Below are positions 16,124 to 24,503 of a DNA stretch of 64,000 nucleotides, piece after piece. This DNA comes from JAXHUH01 sp034211175 (GTDB lineage: Bacteria > Actinomycetota > Acidimicrobiia > Acidimicrobiales > CAIXPF01). Position 1 is the stretch's first letter, and every line of letters starts with the position of its first letter. The stretch is taken from the NCBI GenBank assembly GCA_034211175.1, contig JAXHUH010000220.1:23044-87043 (forward strand). Reading direction: 5' to 3'. The notes under the pieces are model-generated. The model searched no databases. It had not been told where the DNA came from and saw only the letters and a program-made list of their open reading frames with translations. A program made the translations under genes and the position numbers.

Positions 16124-16885
16124 ATGAGCGAGGTTCTGAGGGGGGCCGAGCCGTTCTCCGCGGAGGGCGGTCGCGTCGGCGTACTGGTCGTTCACGGCTT
16201 CACGGGGTGCCCGCAGTCGATGCGGCCGCTGGCGGAGGCGCTCGCGGGGGAGGGGTTCACCGTCGAGCTGCCCCGGTTGCCGGGCCACGGCACGTCGATC
16301 GACGACATGCTGACCACGCGATGGGCGGACTGGTCGGCCGCGGCCGAGGACGCCTACCGGGAGCTGGCGGCCCGGTGCGACCGGGTGGTCGTCACCGGCC
16401 TGTCGATGGGCGGGACGCTGACGCTGTGGTTGGCGACGCGCCACCCGGAGATCGCCGGCATCGTGCCGATCAACGCGGCCGCGCAGTTCCCGCCCGACAT
16501 GCGCGAGGGCCTGACCGCCGCGCAGGGGGCGGGCGCCGAGGTGATCGACGCGGTCGGCGGTGACATCGCCGATCCCGACGCGACCGAGCTCGCGTACGAC
16601 AAGACGCCGGTGGCGCCGCTGCTGAGCCTGCTCGACGCGGTGGAGGAGCTGGCCGACGGGCTCGCGAGCATCCGCTGCCCGGCACTGGTCGTGGTGAGCG
16701 ACCAGGACCACGTGGTCGAGCCGTCGTCGTCCGACGTGATCGCCGAGCGCGTCTCCGGCCCCGTCGAGGTGCTGCGCCTGGCCCGCAGCTACCACGTGGC
16801 CACGCTCGACCACGACCGCGACCTCATCGCGCAGCGGGCGATCGAGTTCGTCCGCCGGGTCACCGACGGCGCGGCCGCGTCCTAG
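16124..16885 (+). CDS. Alpha/beta hydrolase (carboxylesterase / monoacylglycerol lipase type)
   Basis: 253 residues. VGVLVVHGFTGCPQSMRPLAEALAGEGFTVELPRLPGHGTS is the oxyanion and cap-entry region of Est30-like esterases, and the nucleophile serine is in VVVTGLSMGGTLTLWLA. The acid is the aspartate of VVSDQDHVV and the base the histidine of SYHVATLDHD. Members hydrolyse medium-chain esters or monoacylglycerols. The ATG at 16124 is chosen because homology starts there and a -10 box ends just upstream. Confidence 0.85.
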   Translation: MSEVLRGAEPFSAEGGRVGVLVVHGFTGCPQSMRPLAEALAGEGFTVELPRLPGHGTSIDDMLTTRWADWSAAAEDAYRELAARCDRVVVTGLSMGGTLTLWLATRHPEIAGIVPINAAAQFPPDMREGLTAAQGAGAEVIDAVGGDIADPDATELAYDKTPVAPLLSLLDAVEELADGLASIRCPALVVVSDQDHVVEPSSSDVIAERVSGPVEVLRLARSYHVATLDHDRDLIAQRAIEFVRRVTDGAAAS

Positions 16886-16963
16886 GCGGCCAGGCGGTCC
16901 GGGCGCCGTGGTCGGTCCAGGTTGGTGTCCGTCGAACCGGGTCGCCGTCGGACCGGGCCGCCG

Positions 16964-18166
16964 TCAGCCCAGGTCAGCAGCGGCCAGCGCGTACATGGCG
17001 TCGTAGGCGAAGCCCCACGGCGGCCGCAGGAAGCCGAGCGCCCGGACGTCCTCGTACCAGTGCGAGAACGGCGAGCGCCGTGAGAACGTGCCGCCGCCGA
17101 GCACCCGGCTGAGCCGGCCCAGGGTCGACTCGGCGAGCTCGGCGGTCGCCTGCTTCGCCCGGAGGCACCCGAGCATCGCGCCCGGGGCGCCGCCCTCGGC
17201 CGCCCGCACGGCGCCCTCGTACGCCTGGCACGCGAGCCAGTGGTCGGACTCGGCCCGGGTCCACTCGACCTGCTCGTACGCCCGCAGCGCGGGCCGCTTC
17301 GCCAACTGGGCCCGCGCCGTGGCGACGGCCTCGTCGACGACGCCGAGCACCACCGCGATGAACAGGCACGCGTTGAACGGGCCCGCCGCGCCGGTCACGG
17401 CCTGCAGCGGGCCGTCGCCGGCGTGGCGCACCGCGGGCATGTCGACCAGCTCCATGCCGTGGCTCTGGGTCGCGGCCATGCCCATGCCGTCCCACTCGGC
17501 GACGAGCTCCAGGCCGGCGGTGCCGTCCCACGGGCGGCCGCGCACGTCGAGCGCGAACAGCGACGGCTCGTCGTCGCCGGCCGCCACCGCCGTGGTGACC
17601 ATGAACGAGGTGACGCCGGAACCGCTGCCGAAGTGCTTCGTCCCGGTGATCGTGTACCGCTCGCCGAGGACCTCGCCGGTGCCGCGGTCCTCGGACGACC
17701 CGTCGCCCGGGGCCGGGCCGGCGGGTGTGGCCGCGGAGCGGGTGCGGGAGATGTCGCCGCCGCTGCCCGGCTCGGACGTGATCGTGCCCCACTGGAGCCC
17801 GGCGGCCGCACCGTCGTAGATCGAGGCCCGTTGGCGTTGGAGCGCGTCGTTGTGGAGGTCGGGCGTCAGCCAGAACGCGAGTACGGCCGGGTGCATCGAC
17901 GCGACCAGCGCGACGGCCGGGTCACCGGCGGCGAGGACCCGCAACGTGTCGCACACCGCCCGGCCGGAGGAGCGCACGTCGCGCCACGTCCCGCCGTGGG
18001 CCTCGGGGACGGCCAGGCGGTGGTAGCCCGCGTCGCGCAGGTCGTCGAAGTCGCGGTCGACGAGCCCGGTCCGCTGCTGGCGCGCCGGGCGGTCGGCCCG
18101 CCACGAGGCGGCGAGCTCGCGGTAGCCGTCGGCGACGAGGCCCGCGCCCGGTCCGTCGGGGCTCAC
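16964..18166 (-). CDS. Acyl-CoA dehydrogenase family protein
   Basis: 400 residues. Core features are WGTITSEPGSGGDISRTRSAAT, YTITGTKHFGSGSGVTSFMVTTAVA and WDGMGMAATQSHGMELVDMPA, resembling the DszC/monooxygenase branch of the acyl-CoA dehydrogenase superfamily as much as true dehydrogenases. An insertion (PAGPAPGDGSSEDRGTG, about residues 140-165) sits between strands of the middle domain. The GTG start overlaps the serine hydrolase stop (GTGA). A flavin-dependent desaturation or hydroxylation is possible. Confidence 0.78.
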   Translation of the reverse strand: MSPDGPGAGLVADGYRELAASWRADRPARQQRTGLVDRDFDDLRDAGYHRLAVPEAHGGTWRDVRSSGRAVCDTLRVLAAGDPAVALVASMHPAVLAFWLTPDLHNDALQRQRASIYDGAAAGLQWGTITSEPGSGGDISRTRSAATPAGPAPGDGSSEDRGTGEVLGERYTITGTKHFGSGSGVTSFMVTTAVAAGDDEPSLFALDVRGRPWDGTAGLELVAEWDGMGMAATQSHGMELVDMPAVRHAGDGPLQAVTGAAGPFNACLFIAVVLGVVDEAVATARAQLAKRPALRAYEQVEWTRAESDHWLACQAYEGAVRAAEGGAPGAMLGCLRAKQATAELAESTLGRLSRVLGGGTFSRRSPFSHWYEDVRALGFLRPPWGFAYDAMYALAAADLG

Positions 18167-19296
18167 GCCTGGAGTGCTTGGTACGCGGCGAGCACGAGCG
18201 ATCCGCCCCGCAGGTCGCCGACGAGACCGGCGGCCATGCGGTTCATGGCGTAGGCCACGGTCATCTGCTGGTCGACGTCGATCACCGCGATCGAGCCGCC
18301 CCACCCGCCCCAGAAGCACGCCCGCTCGCTCGGGCTGATCGGCATCGCCGCCGACGGCAGGCCGAACCCGAGGCCGAACCGGATCGGGACGCCGAGCACG
18401 AGGTCGTCGCCCTCGATCTGGGTCTCGAAGATGCGGTCGACCGTCTTCGGCTCCATCAGGCGGACGCCGTCGACGCTCCCGCCGCACGCGAGCGCCGAGT
18501 GGATGCGGGCGACGGCCCGGGCGTTGCCGATACCGCCGGCCGCGGGGATCTCGGCCCGGCGCCAGCCCGTCGTCGCCGGCTCCTCGCCGGTCATCGGAGC
18601 GCTGGCGAACGTGCGCTGCGCGATGTCGCCGGCGGCGGCGAGCCCGGCGGTGGACAGCTCCGGCGGAACGAGCGCGGCCACCCGGTCGTCCTCGCTCGCC
18701 GGGAGGCCGATGTGGAAGTCGGCGCCGAGCGGGCCGGCGACCTCGTCGGCGAAGAACTGTCCGATGGTGCGCCCGTCGACCCGGCGCACGACCTCGCCGA
18801 GCAGGTAGCCCTGGGTGACGGCGTGATAGCCCGACGCGGTCCCCGGCTCCCACCACGGGGCCTGGGCGGCGAGCAGCGACGTCGCCTTCTCCCAGTCGTA
18901 GAGGTCCTCGGTCGTCAGCACCTGGTCCCAGCCGGAGAGGCCGGCCGAGTGGCTGAGGAGGTGGCGGACCTCGATGCGGTCCTTGCCGTTGGCCGCGAAC
19001 TCGGGCCAGTAGGTCGCGACCGGCGCGTTGATCTCGACCAGCCCCCGGTCGGCCAGCATGAGGATGCACACGAACGACATCGTCTTGGTCGTCGAGTAGA
19101 CGTTGACGATCGTGTCCCGTTCCCAGGGGCGCCCGGACGTCACGTCGGCGACGCCGGCCCAGAGATCGACGACCGGTTCGCCTCCGATCGTGACCGCGAC
19201 GCAGGCGCCGTCGTCCTCACCGCGGTCGAAGTTCGCGGCGAACGCGTCGCGCACGGCGGCGAACCGCTCGTCGCAGGTTCCGTGAATGGTCGTCAC
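18163..19296 (-). CDS. Serine hydrolase of the class C beta-lactamase/EstB family
   Basis: 377 residues. The nucleophile motif SxxK is STTK (68-71) in NVYSTTKTMSFVCI, the second catalytic tyrosine is in GTASGYHAVTQGYLLGE, and the C-terminal third contains CFWGGWGGS in place of the KTG/HxG triad. EstB-type enzymes hydrolyse small esters and usually lack beta-lactamase activity. No signal peptide is seen, so it is probably cytoplasmic. It is co-transcribed with the acyl-CoA dehydrogenase-like gene, starting from GTG 19296. Confidence 0.83.
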   Translation of the reverse strand: MTTIHGTCDERFAAVRDAFAANFDRGEDDGACVAVTIGGEPVVDLWAGVADVTSGRPWERDTIVNVYSTTKTMSFVCILMLADRGLVEINAPVATYWPEFAANGKDRIEVRHLLSHSAGLSGWDQVLTTEDLYDWEKATSLLAAQAPWWEPGTASGYHAVTQGYLLGEVVRRVDGRTIGQFFADEVAGPLGADFHIGLPASEDDRVAALVPPELSTAGLAAAGDIAQRTFASAPMTGEEPATTGWRRAEIPAAGGIGNARAVARIHSALACGGSVDGVRLMEPKTVDRIFETQIEGDDLVLGVPIRFGLGFGLPSAAMPISPSERACFWGGWGGSIAVIDVDQQMTVAYAMNRMAAGLVGDLRGGSLVLAAYQALQA

Positions 19297-19432
19297 GTGC
19301 CAGACCCCCGGGCTCGACGATGACGGCCGGACGGTAGCCCGCGGCCGTCAGACGCCGCACGCCGCAGCGACGCCCCGGGCCCGGAGCGCTCGACACCTAC
19401 GCTGGCGGTGTTCGCCCCCCGCAGGAGCTGAT

Positions 19433-20548
19433 GTGACCCCCCGACATCCCGGCCGCATCCCGTTCGAGCGCCAGCCGTCGCGCCCCGTCCGTCGGGCGGT
19501 CGCCGTCCTGCTCGTCGCTGGCCTCTCGGTCGCCGCCGGCTGCGGGGACGACGATGCGACCGACGCGGGAACACCGACGACATCCGCGACATCGACCGCG
19601 ACGTCGACGACGTCCGCGGCGCCCGATGGCGACGACCCGTCGTCGGGCACGACCGACACCTCCGCCGACGAGGCGGACGAGCCGGTGGAGCCGGCGCCCG
19701 AGGACGGCGCCGACGCGCCGGCCCCGGTCAGCGTCGAGGTGCTCGACGCCGGCGACGAGCCCCGCCAGCTCCTCGATGCGTCCGCCGAGCTCGGCTCCGA
19801 GGAAGCGGTCACGATCCGCCAGGAGCAACAGGTCGAGATCACCATGGGCGGCGGCGTCCCTCAGACGGTGACGAACCCGCCGGTGCTCTACGACCTCGCG
19901 TACACGATCACCGATGTCGCCGACGACGGCGCCATGACGGTCGAGACGTTCTACGAGGACGTGCGGGTGGCCGAGACCGAGGGCGTCGACCCGACCGTGC
20001 TCGCCGCCGTCGAGCAGACAGTTGACGTGTTCATCGGAGCGACCGCGCGGATCGTCGTCGAACCGGACGGCACGATCGCCGCCTGGGAGGCACCCGACAT
20101 CGACCTGTCATCGACGCCCGGAGCGAGCGCCGCGACCCTGCTCGAGGGGTTCGAGGAGCAGGCGTCGTCGCTGAGCGTGCCGTTCCCGGCCGAGCCGGTC
20201 GGCACCGGTGCCCGGTGGGAGACGACGAGCGAGAGCTCGGTCGGGGGCCTCGACATCGTCACGACGACCACGTGGGAGCTGAGGTCCCTGTCCGACGGCG
20301 AGATGGTGCTGGCGACCGAGGTGGTCCTCGAGTACGTGCCCGGGACCTACGAGGTGGAGGGCGTCGAGATCGAGGTGATCGACGGGACCCTCACCGGACA
20401 GGGGACGACCACCCGGCAGCCGGGCCAGGTCTTCGGCCTCAGCGACATGGTCACCGAGGGCACGGTCACGATGGAGCTCACGCAGGGGGGCCAGACCGGC
20501 GAGCTCGTCCAGACCATCCGCCAGACGTCGACGATGACCGCCCGCTGA
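19433..20548 (+). CDS. Large putative lipoprotein
   Basis: 371 residues from GTG 19433, with GCAGGAG eight bases upstream and a -10 box TACGCT near 19399. The signal peptide ends in the lipobox SVAAGC (C37), followed by a 60-residue Thr/Ser/Asp-rich linker and then a beta-rich domain repeated in style (VEVLDAGDEPRQLL ..., VTMELTQGGQTGELVQTIRQ). The domain resembles DUF6263-like extracytoplasmic lipoproteins found in actinobacteria; no catalytic residues stand out. It converges with the molybdopterin enzyme gene. Confidence 0.72.
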   Translation: MTPRHPGRIPFERQPSRPVRRAVAVLLVAGLSVAAGCGDDDATDAGTPTTSATSTATSTTSAAPDGDDPSSGTTDTSADEADEPVEPAPEDGADAPAPVSVEVLDAGDEPRQLLDASAELGSEEAVTIRQEQQVEITMGGGVPQTVTNPPVLYDLAYTITDVADDGAMTVETFYEDVRVAETEGVDPTVLAAVEQTVDVFIGATARIVVEPDGTIAAWEAPDIDLSSTPGASAATLLEGFEEQASSLSVPFPAEPVGTGARWETTSESSVGGLDIVTTTTWELRSLSDGEMVLATEVVLEYVPGTYEVEGVEIEVIDGTLTGQGTTTRQPGQVFGLSDMVTEGTVTMELTQGGQTGELVQTIRQTSTMTAR

Positions 20549-20570
20549 CGCCGCCCCGGCCGCGCGCTCC

Positions 20571-21659
20571 TCAGGTCGCCGGGAAGGGGAGCTGGAGCCA
20601 CCACGGGCGATCGTCGGGTGCGACCTCGACCACCCACTTGACCCACCACGGGCCCCGCCGACCGGGGGCCACGAGCCGCACCGGCGCACCGTGGCCGCGG
20701 CGCAGCGGTCGCCCCTCGTAGCCGACGGCCAGGTGGAGGTCGGCGGCGTCGGCGGCGGGCAGGAGCCGCTCGTAGCCCGTGGCCGAACGCACCCGGATGC
20801 TGCGGGCGCCGGTGAGGCCACCCAGCTCCGACAGCGGCACGGCGTCCCAGCGCTGGGTGCTCCACCAGCCGCCGGTGCAGTCGAGCGCGGCCTCGATCGG
20901 CCGGGCGAGGGCGGCGAGCTCGCGCAGATCGGCCCGCGTCCCGGCGATGTCGAGCACCCAGTCCTCGACCGCGGTGTCGGGGGCCTCGTCGTCGATCCAC
21001 GAGACCGTCGGCATGGCGTCGGGATCGTGGGAGCCGACCTCGTGGGACCCGGTGAACCGCCGGGTCCCGCCGGCGAGGCCGGTGGCGCGGACGACGGTCT
21101 CCTGCGCGGCGTAGGCGACGCCGGCGGCCGCGGCGACCGCGGCACCGCCGAGGAGGAGGCGCCGGCGCTCGTCCACCGTGCGGCGGCCGACGGGGCGGCT
21201 GGCCACGTGCCACATGAACAGGGGGAACAGCGCGAACGCGGCGAGGAAGTGGGTCCACAGCGCGGCCCAGTAGCCCACGCCGAACCACAGCCCGGTGGCG
21301 TGGAGGACCCCGAGGCCGACCGTGGCGAGGACGAGCACCCCGAACGCGGTCGAGAGCCACCGGGTCGGCCGACCACGGCGCATGCCGGTGCGGACCGAGC
21401 GGCGCATCTTGGCCGGGGCGAGGACGAGGAGCCCGAGCCCACAGAGGGCGTGGGCCACCGTCCACCACCGGCTCCACGCCGTGCCGACGGCCCACGACAC
21501 GATGCCGGTGCCGATGGCCGACAGGATCAGGACCTCGAGGAGGAGGTTGACCTGGCGGGCCGTCAGTCCGAGGCCTCGGCCCGGGCTGTGCGGCCGGGAC
21601 GCGCCCGACCCGGTCTCGACCGACGTGGGCCGCACCTCGCCGGCGCCGTGCTCGTGCAT
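20571..21659 (-). CDS. Membrane protein fused to a sulfite-oxidase-type molybdopterin domain
   Basis: 362 residues. The first half has four hydrophobic helices (about 33-55, 62-80, 104-125, 135-155) with histidines that could ligate heme b (TVAHALCGLG, GVLHATG, WTHFLAAF, FMWHVAS). After a Tat-like basic stretch (RRRLLLGGAAVAAA) comes a molybdopterin domain with the metal-ligating cysteine in ALDCTGGWWSTQRW (about C261) and RGHGAPVRLVAPGRRGPWWVKWV. This is the layout of YedY/MsrP and its heme partner fused in one chain. A periplasm-facing oxidoreductase, perhaps repairing oxidised methionine or reducing an S- or N-oxide, is inferred. Confidence 0.82.
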   Translation of the reverse strand: MHEHGAGEVRPTSVETGSGASRPHSPGRGLGLTARQVNLLLEVLILSAIGTGIVSWAVGTAWSRWWTVAHALCGLGLLVLAPAKMRRSVRTGMRRGRPTRWLSTAFGVLVLATVGLGVLHATGLWFGVGYWAALWTHFLAAFALFPLFMWHVASRPVGRRTVDERRRLLLGGAAVAAAAGVAYAAQETVVRATGLAGGTRRFTGSHEVGSHDPDAMPTVSWIDDEAPDTAVEDWVLDIAGTRADLRELAALARPIEAALDCTGGWWSTQRWDAVPLSELGGLTGARSIRVRSATGYERLLPAADAADLHLAVGYEGRPLRRGHGAPVRLVAPGRRGPWWVKWVVEVAPDDRPWWLQLPFPAT

Positions 21660-21794
21660 CGAACCTCCCGTTGGACGACCGGCATCCAGCCGGCATCGCT
21701 CGGCCGTGATCGACCGGCACCGACTCCACGTCGCGGACGGCGCCCCACCGGCACGGCCGGGCCGTGGGCGGGCGTCGCTCGGGCCGGTCGCTCC

Positions 21795-23096
21795 TCAGGC
21801 GGCGATGGCGGTGAGATCGGCGAACGCCGCGTCGAAGCGGGCCAGCGCCTCGGTGATCGTCGCCGGCGTCGTGAGCGTCGAGACCACGAGCATGCCCCGG
21901 GCCGGGAAGTGCAACCCGTGGAGCAGCCCGGCGAGGTGGAGCGCGGCCATGGCCGGCCCGTCCGGCCGGTCGCCGGGACGGGGCACCTCCGAGGTGACGA
22001 AGAGGTTGAGCAGCGACCCGGCCCGGCTGACCGTGAGCGGCACCCCGTGGCGCGCGGCGAGGCGGCGCAGGCCGTCGTCGAGGTCGGCGGCGAGCGATGC
22101 CATCGTGTCGATGCGCGCCGCGGTCAGCTCCCGCACCGACACCGCACCGGCCACCGCGGTGATCCGGTTGCCGTTGAACGTGCCCGAGTGCAGGTAGCGG
22201 CCCCGGCGCGGGTCGAGGATCGCCATGAGGTCGGCCCGCCCGCCGACCGCGCCGACCGGGTAGCCGCCCCCGATCAGCTTGCCGAGGAGCGTGAGGTCGG
22301 GGGTGACGCCGAGCGCGGCCTGGGCGCCACCGGTCCCGAGGCGGAACGTGATCACCTCGTCGAGGACGAGCAGGGCCCCGGCAGCGGTCGTGGCCCGGCG
22401 CACCGCGGCGAGGAACTCCGGCGACGCCGAGCGGATCCCGCCCGAGCCCATGACCGGCTCCAGGAACACCGCTGCGATGTCCGACCCGTGCTCGGCCAGC
22501 ACCCGCTCGAAGTCGGCGGCGTCGCCGTACTCGGCGGTCAGCACGCCGTCCTCCGCGCCGGGGATCTCGACCGCGCCGTCGTGGGCGCCGACGTCGAAGT
22601 ACTCGTGGGAGCCGTGGTAGCCGCAGCGGGCCATCAGCACCTTCGGCCGGCCCGTCGCGATCCGGGCCACGTGCATGGCCAGCATCGCGGCCTCGGTCCC
22701 GGAGTTGGCGAAGCGGACCTGGTCGACCGACGCTAGGCGGTCGACGAGCAGCTCGGCCAGCTCGATCTGGGGCTCGGAGCGTGCCGGCCACGCCGTGCCG
22801 TCGCGGTGGGTGGCCTCGACGGCGTCGACGATCGGCCCGTACGCGTGGCCGTGGACCAGCGACGTGTAGTTGTACGAGAGGTCGAGGTACTCGTGGTCGT
22901 CGAGGTCGCGCAGCCACTCACCGCGGCCGCTGACCAGGGTGAGCGGGTACGGCTCGTGGTAGCCGGCGGCGCGGGTGTCGCCCGCGGGCATGACCCGTTC
23001 GGCCCGGGCGCCGATCGCCTCCGACCGCGGTGTGCGGTCCCGGTAGCGCTTGACCAGCGTCTCGACGCCGGCGGGATCGACGATCAACGTCTCCAC
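21795..23096 (-). CDS. Class III aminotransferase, glutamate-1-semialdehyde aminomutase-like
   Basis: 433 residues from GTG 23096 behind a GAGGAG site. PLP-enzyme landmarks: VRFANSGTEAAMLAMHVARIATGRPKVL, LLVLDEVITFRLGTGGAQAALGVTPDLTLLGKLIGGGYPVGAVGG with the Schiff-base lysine near residue 273, and GTFNGNRITAVAGAVSV. The fold matches HemL, but residues normally diagnostic of GSA aminomutase are only partly kept and a heme operon lies 28 kb away, so it may be an aminotransferase of another pathway. Function assigned at family level only. Confidence 0.8.
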   Translation of the reverse strand: METLIVDPAGVETLVKRYRDRTPRSEAIGARAERVMPAGDTRAAGYHEPYPLTLVSGRGEWLRDLDDHEYLDLSYNYTSLVHGHAYGPIVDAVEATHRDGTAWPARSEPQIELAELLVDRLASVDQVRFANSGTEAAMLAMHVARIATGRPKVLMARCGYHGSHEYFDVGAHDGAVEIPGAEDGVLTAEYGDAADFERVLAEHGSDIAAVFLEPVMGSGGIRSASPEFLAAVRRATTAAGALLVLDEVITFRLGTGGAQAALGVTPDLTLLGKLIGGGYPVGAVGGRADLMAILDPRRGRYLHSGTFNGNRITAVAGAVSVRELTAARIDTMASLAADLDDGLRRLAARHGVPLTVSRAGSLLNLFVTSEVPRPGDRPDGPAMAALHLAGLLHGLHFPARGMLVVSTLTTPATITEALARFDAAFADLTAIAA

Positions 23097-23287
23097 GGGA
23101 GCTCCTCGGGCGTGGTGCGGGCGGCTCGTCGGTGGCGGCGGGCCGAGCGTTCCGTGACGCCTCGTTGAACAGGCCGTGGGCCGCCGGCACGCTGCGGCGT
23201 CGGACCGGTACGGTAGCGGTCGCCCGGGACGGCACCCGAGCGGAGCCGTCGGTGGTCCCGACAACTCGAGCACCGCAGGAGGACCCC

Positions 23288-23716
23288 ATGCGGGCCTACG
23301 AGGTCAGCACCGATGTCCAGGCCACACCCGAGGCCGTGTGGGACGTGCTCACCGACGGTGAGGCGTACCCGACGTGGGACTCGGGCATCGAGGCGGTCGA
23401 GGGCACGATCGGCCGCGGCCAGCGGATCAAGGTCCGCTCGGCGGTCAACCCCGGGCGTGCGTTCCCGGTGACCGTCACGACCTTCGATCGGCCCCACGCC
23501 ATGACGTGGACGGGCGGCCTGCCGCTCGGCCTGTTCAAGGGCGTGCGCCGCTTCACGCTGTCGCCGTCGGGCAACGTCACCCGGTTCGTGATGCGCGAGG
23601 AGTTCTCGGGGCCGCTGCTGCCCCTGATCTGGCGGAACATGCCCGATCTCCAGCCCGCGTTCGACACGTTCGCCTCAGGCCTCAAGGCCCGGTGCGAGGC
23701 CCGTACCTCCTGGTGA
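23288..23716 (+). CDS. SRPBCC (START/Bet v 1-like) family protein
   Basis: 142 residues from an ATG with a near-perfect GCAGGAGGA site. MRAYEVSTDVQATPEAVWDVLTDGEAYPTWDSGIEAVEG is the SRPBCC N-terminus, with beta strands through FPVTVTTFDRPHAMTWTGGLP and a C-terminal helix PAFDTFASGLKARCEAR. The fold forms a hydrophobic cavity for lipid-like ligands or acts as a polyketide cyclase or toxin antidote; no specific activity can be assigned. A -10 box TACGGT lies near 23207. Stand-alone gene. Confidence 0.83.
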   Translation: MRAYEVSTDVQATPEAVWDVLTDGEAYPTWDSGIEAVEGTIGRGQRIKVRSAVNPGRAFPVTVTTFDRPHAMTWTGGLPLGLFKGVRRFTLSPSGNVTRFVMREEFSGPLLPLIWRNMPDLQPAFDTFASGLKARCEARTSW

Positions 23717-23924
23717 GCCCGGCGCGTCCCGAGACGCGTCGGCCAACGGGCGTCAGCACACGCAGGGACCGTTGCCCTCGGGTCCGCGAGGGTGACCCAC
23801 TGGTACGGGCCCTGCGCGCCGTCGCGGAGTCAGGACGCGTGGCCGGATCCACGTCGCAACGTGCGTCGTGTGCGCGTCCGTCGCTCGCCGGTGCCGGTGT
23901 GGCGCGCGCCGTTGCGTCTCGACG

Positions 23925-23972
23925 TGTTCATCACGTTGTCTGTTCATCGCGTTGCCTGTTCATCGCGATGCG
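23925..23972 (+). repeat. Three tandem 16-base repeats
   Basis: Consecutive units TGTTCATCACGTTGTC, TGTTCATCGCGTTGCC and TGTTCATCGCGATGCG fit the same 16-base frame with few changes. The motif GTTCATCGCG appears once more at 24040. Could be slipped-strand expansion or binding sites in the 3' region of the DoxX gene. Confidence 0.75.
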
Positions 23973-23979
23973 ATGGGCG

Positions 23980-24018
23980 CGATCGTCTCCGGGCCGAGGA
24001 GGAGCCCGGAGACGATCG
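23980..24018 (-). terminator. Perfect 15-bp hairpin after the DoxX gene
   Basis: CGATCGTCTCCGGGC (23980-23994) is exactly complementary to 24004-24018 around a nine-base loop. It lies 24 bases beyond the DoxX stop on the minus strand. No T-run, but the strength and position make it a likely terminator. Confidence 0.75.
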
Positions 24019-24041
24019 GTGATGAATGAATCAGTGAGCGT

Positions 24042-24503
24042 TCATCGCGGGGCGCCGGCGAGCGGTCGCTTCGTCGTGTCGCGCTCGACGCCGAGCTGCT
24101 CGTCCAGCGAGATCGGTCCGGGGCCGGTCAACAGGACGGAGACGAGCCCGGCGAGATAGGCGAGATCGACCTCGGCCCCCGGTGGCGCGGCCCCGAGGAT
24201 CCCGACGTCGGCCTTGACGTAGACGAGTGCTCCGACCAGCACGAGTGCCAGGGCGATCGCTGCGAGGCGGGTGGCGATCCCGAGCAGGAACGCGGCGCCG
24301 GCGACGATCTCGACGACCGCGACGAGAGGTGCGGTGAGGCCCGGCGCGGGCACGCCCCAGCCGTCGAAGGCACCTTCGACGTTGGTGATGCCCGTGTCGA
24401 ACTTGTCGATGCCGTGATAGATGAACAGGCCGCCGATGACGACTCTGATGACCAATGGCGCGTAGTCCCGTAGGCGGTCCAGCTGCGCGTACGCGGTCTG
24501 CAT
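24042..24503 (-). CDS. DoxX family membrane protein
   Basis: 153 residues from ATG 24503, preceded by a strong AAAGGAG site nine bases upstream. Four hydrophobic helices are evident: PLVIRVVIGGLFIYHGIDKF, LTAPLVAVVEIVAGAAFLLG, ATRLAAIALALVLVGALVY and VDLAYLAGLVSVLLTGPG. DoxX-like proteins are small quinone- or thiol-linked membrane subunits involved in redox homeostasis. The frame continues without a stop into the LysR gene upstream, so the protein may also be made as a C-terminal fusion. The internal ribosome-binding site supports independent translation. Confidence 0.83.
   Translation of the reverse strand: MQTAYAQLDRLRDYAPLVIRVVIGGLFIYHGIDKFDTGITNVEGAFDGWGVPAPGLTAPLVAVVEIVAGAAFLLGIATRLAAIALALVLVGALVYVKADVGILGAAPPGAEVDLAYLAGLVSVLLTGPGPISLDEQLGVERDTTKRPLAGAPR

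Larger units (their letters stand above)
23717..24041. other. Intergenic stretch with short tandem repeats and a strong hairpin
   Basis: No convincing coding frame. It holds three 16-base tandem repeats (23925-23972) and a perfect 15-base-pair hairpin (23980-24018), both annotated separately. The rest of the stretch shows nothing recognisable. Confidence 0.5.

Noticed and set aside
22675..22869. Frames antisense to the GSA-type aminotransferase
   Set aside because: They are GC-bias shadows of the real gene, without ribosome-binding sites or recognisable domains, as are most long antisense frames in this window.
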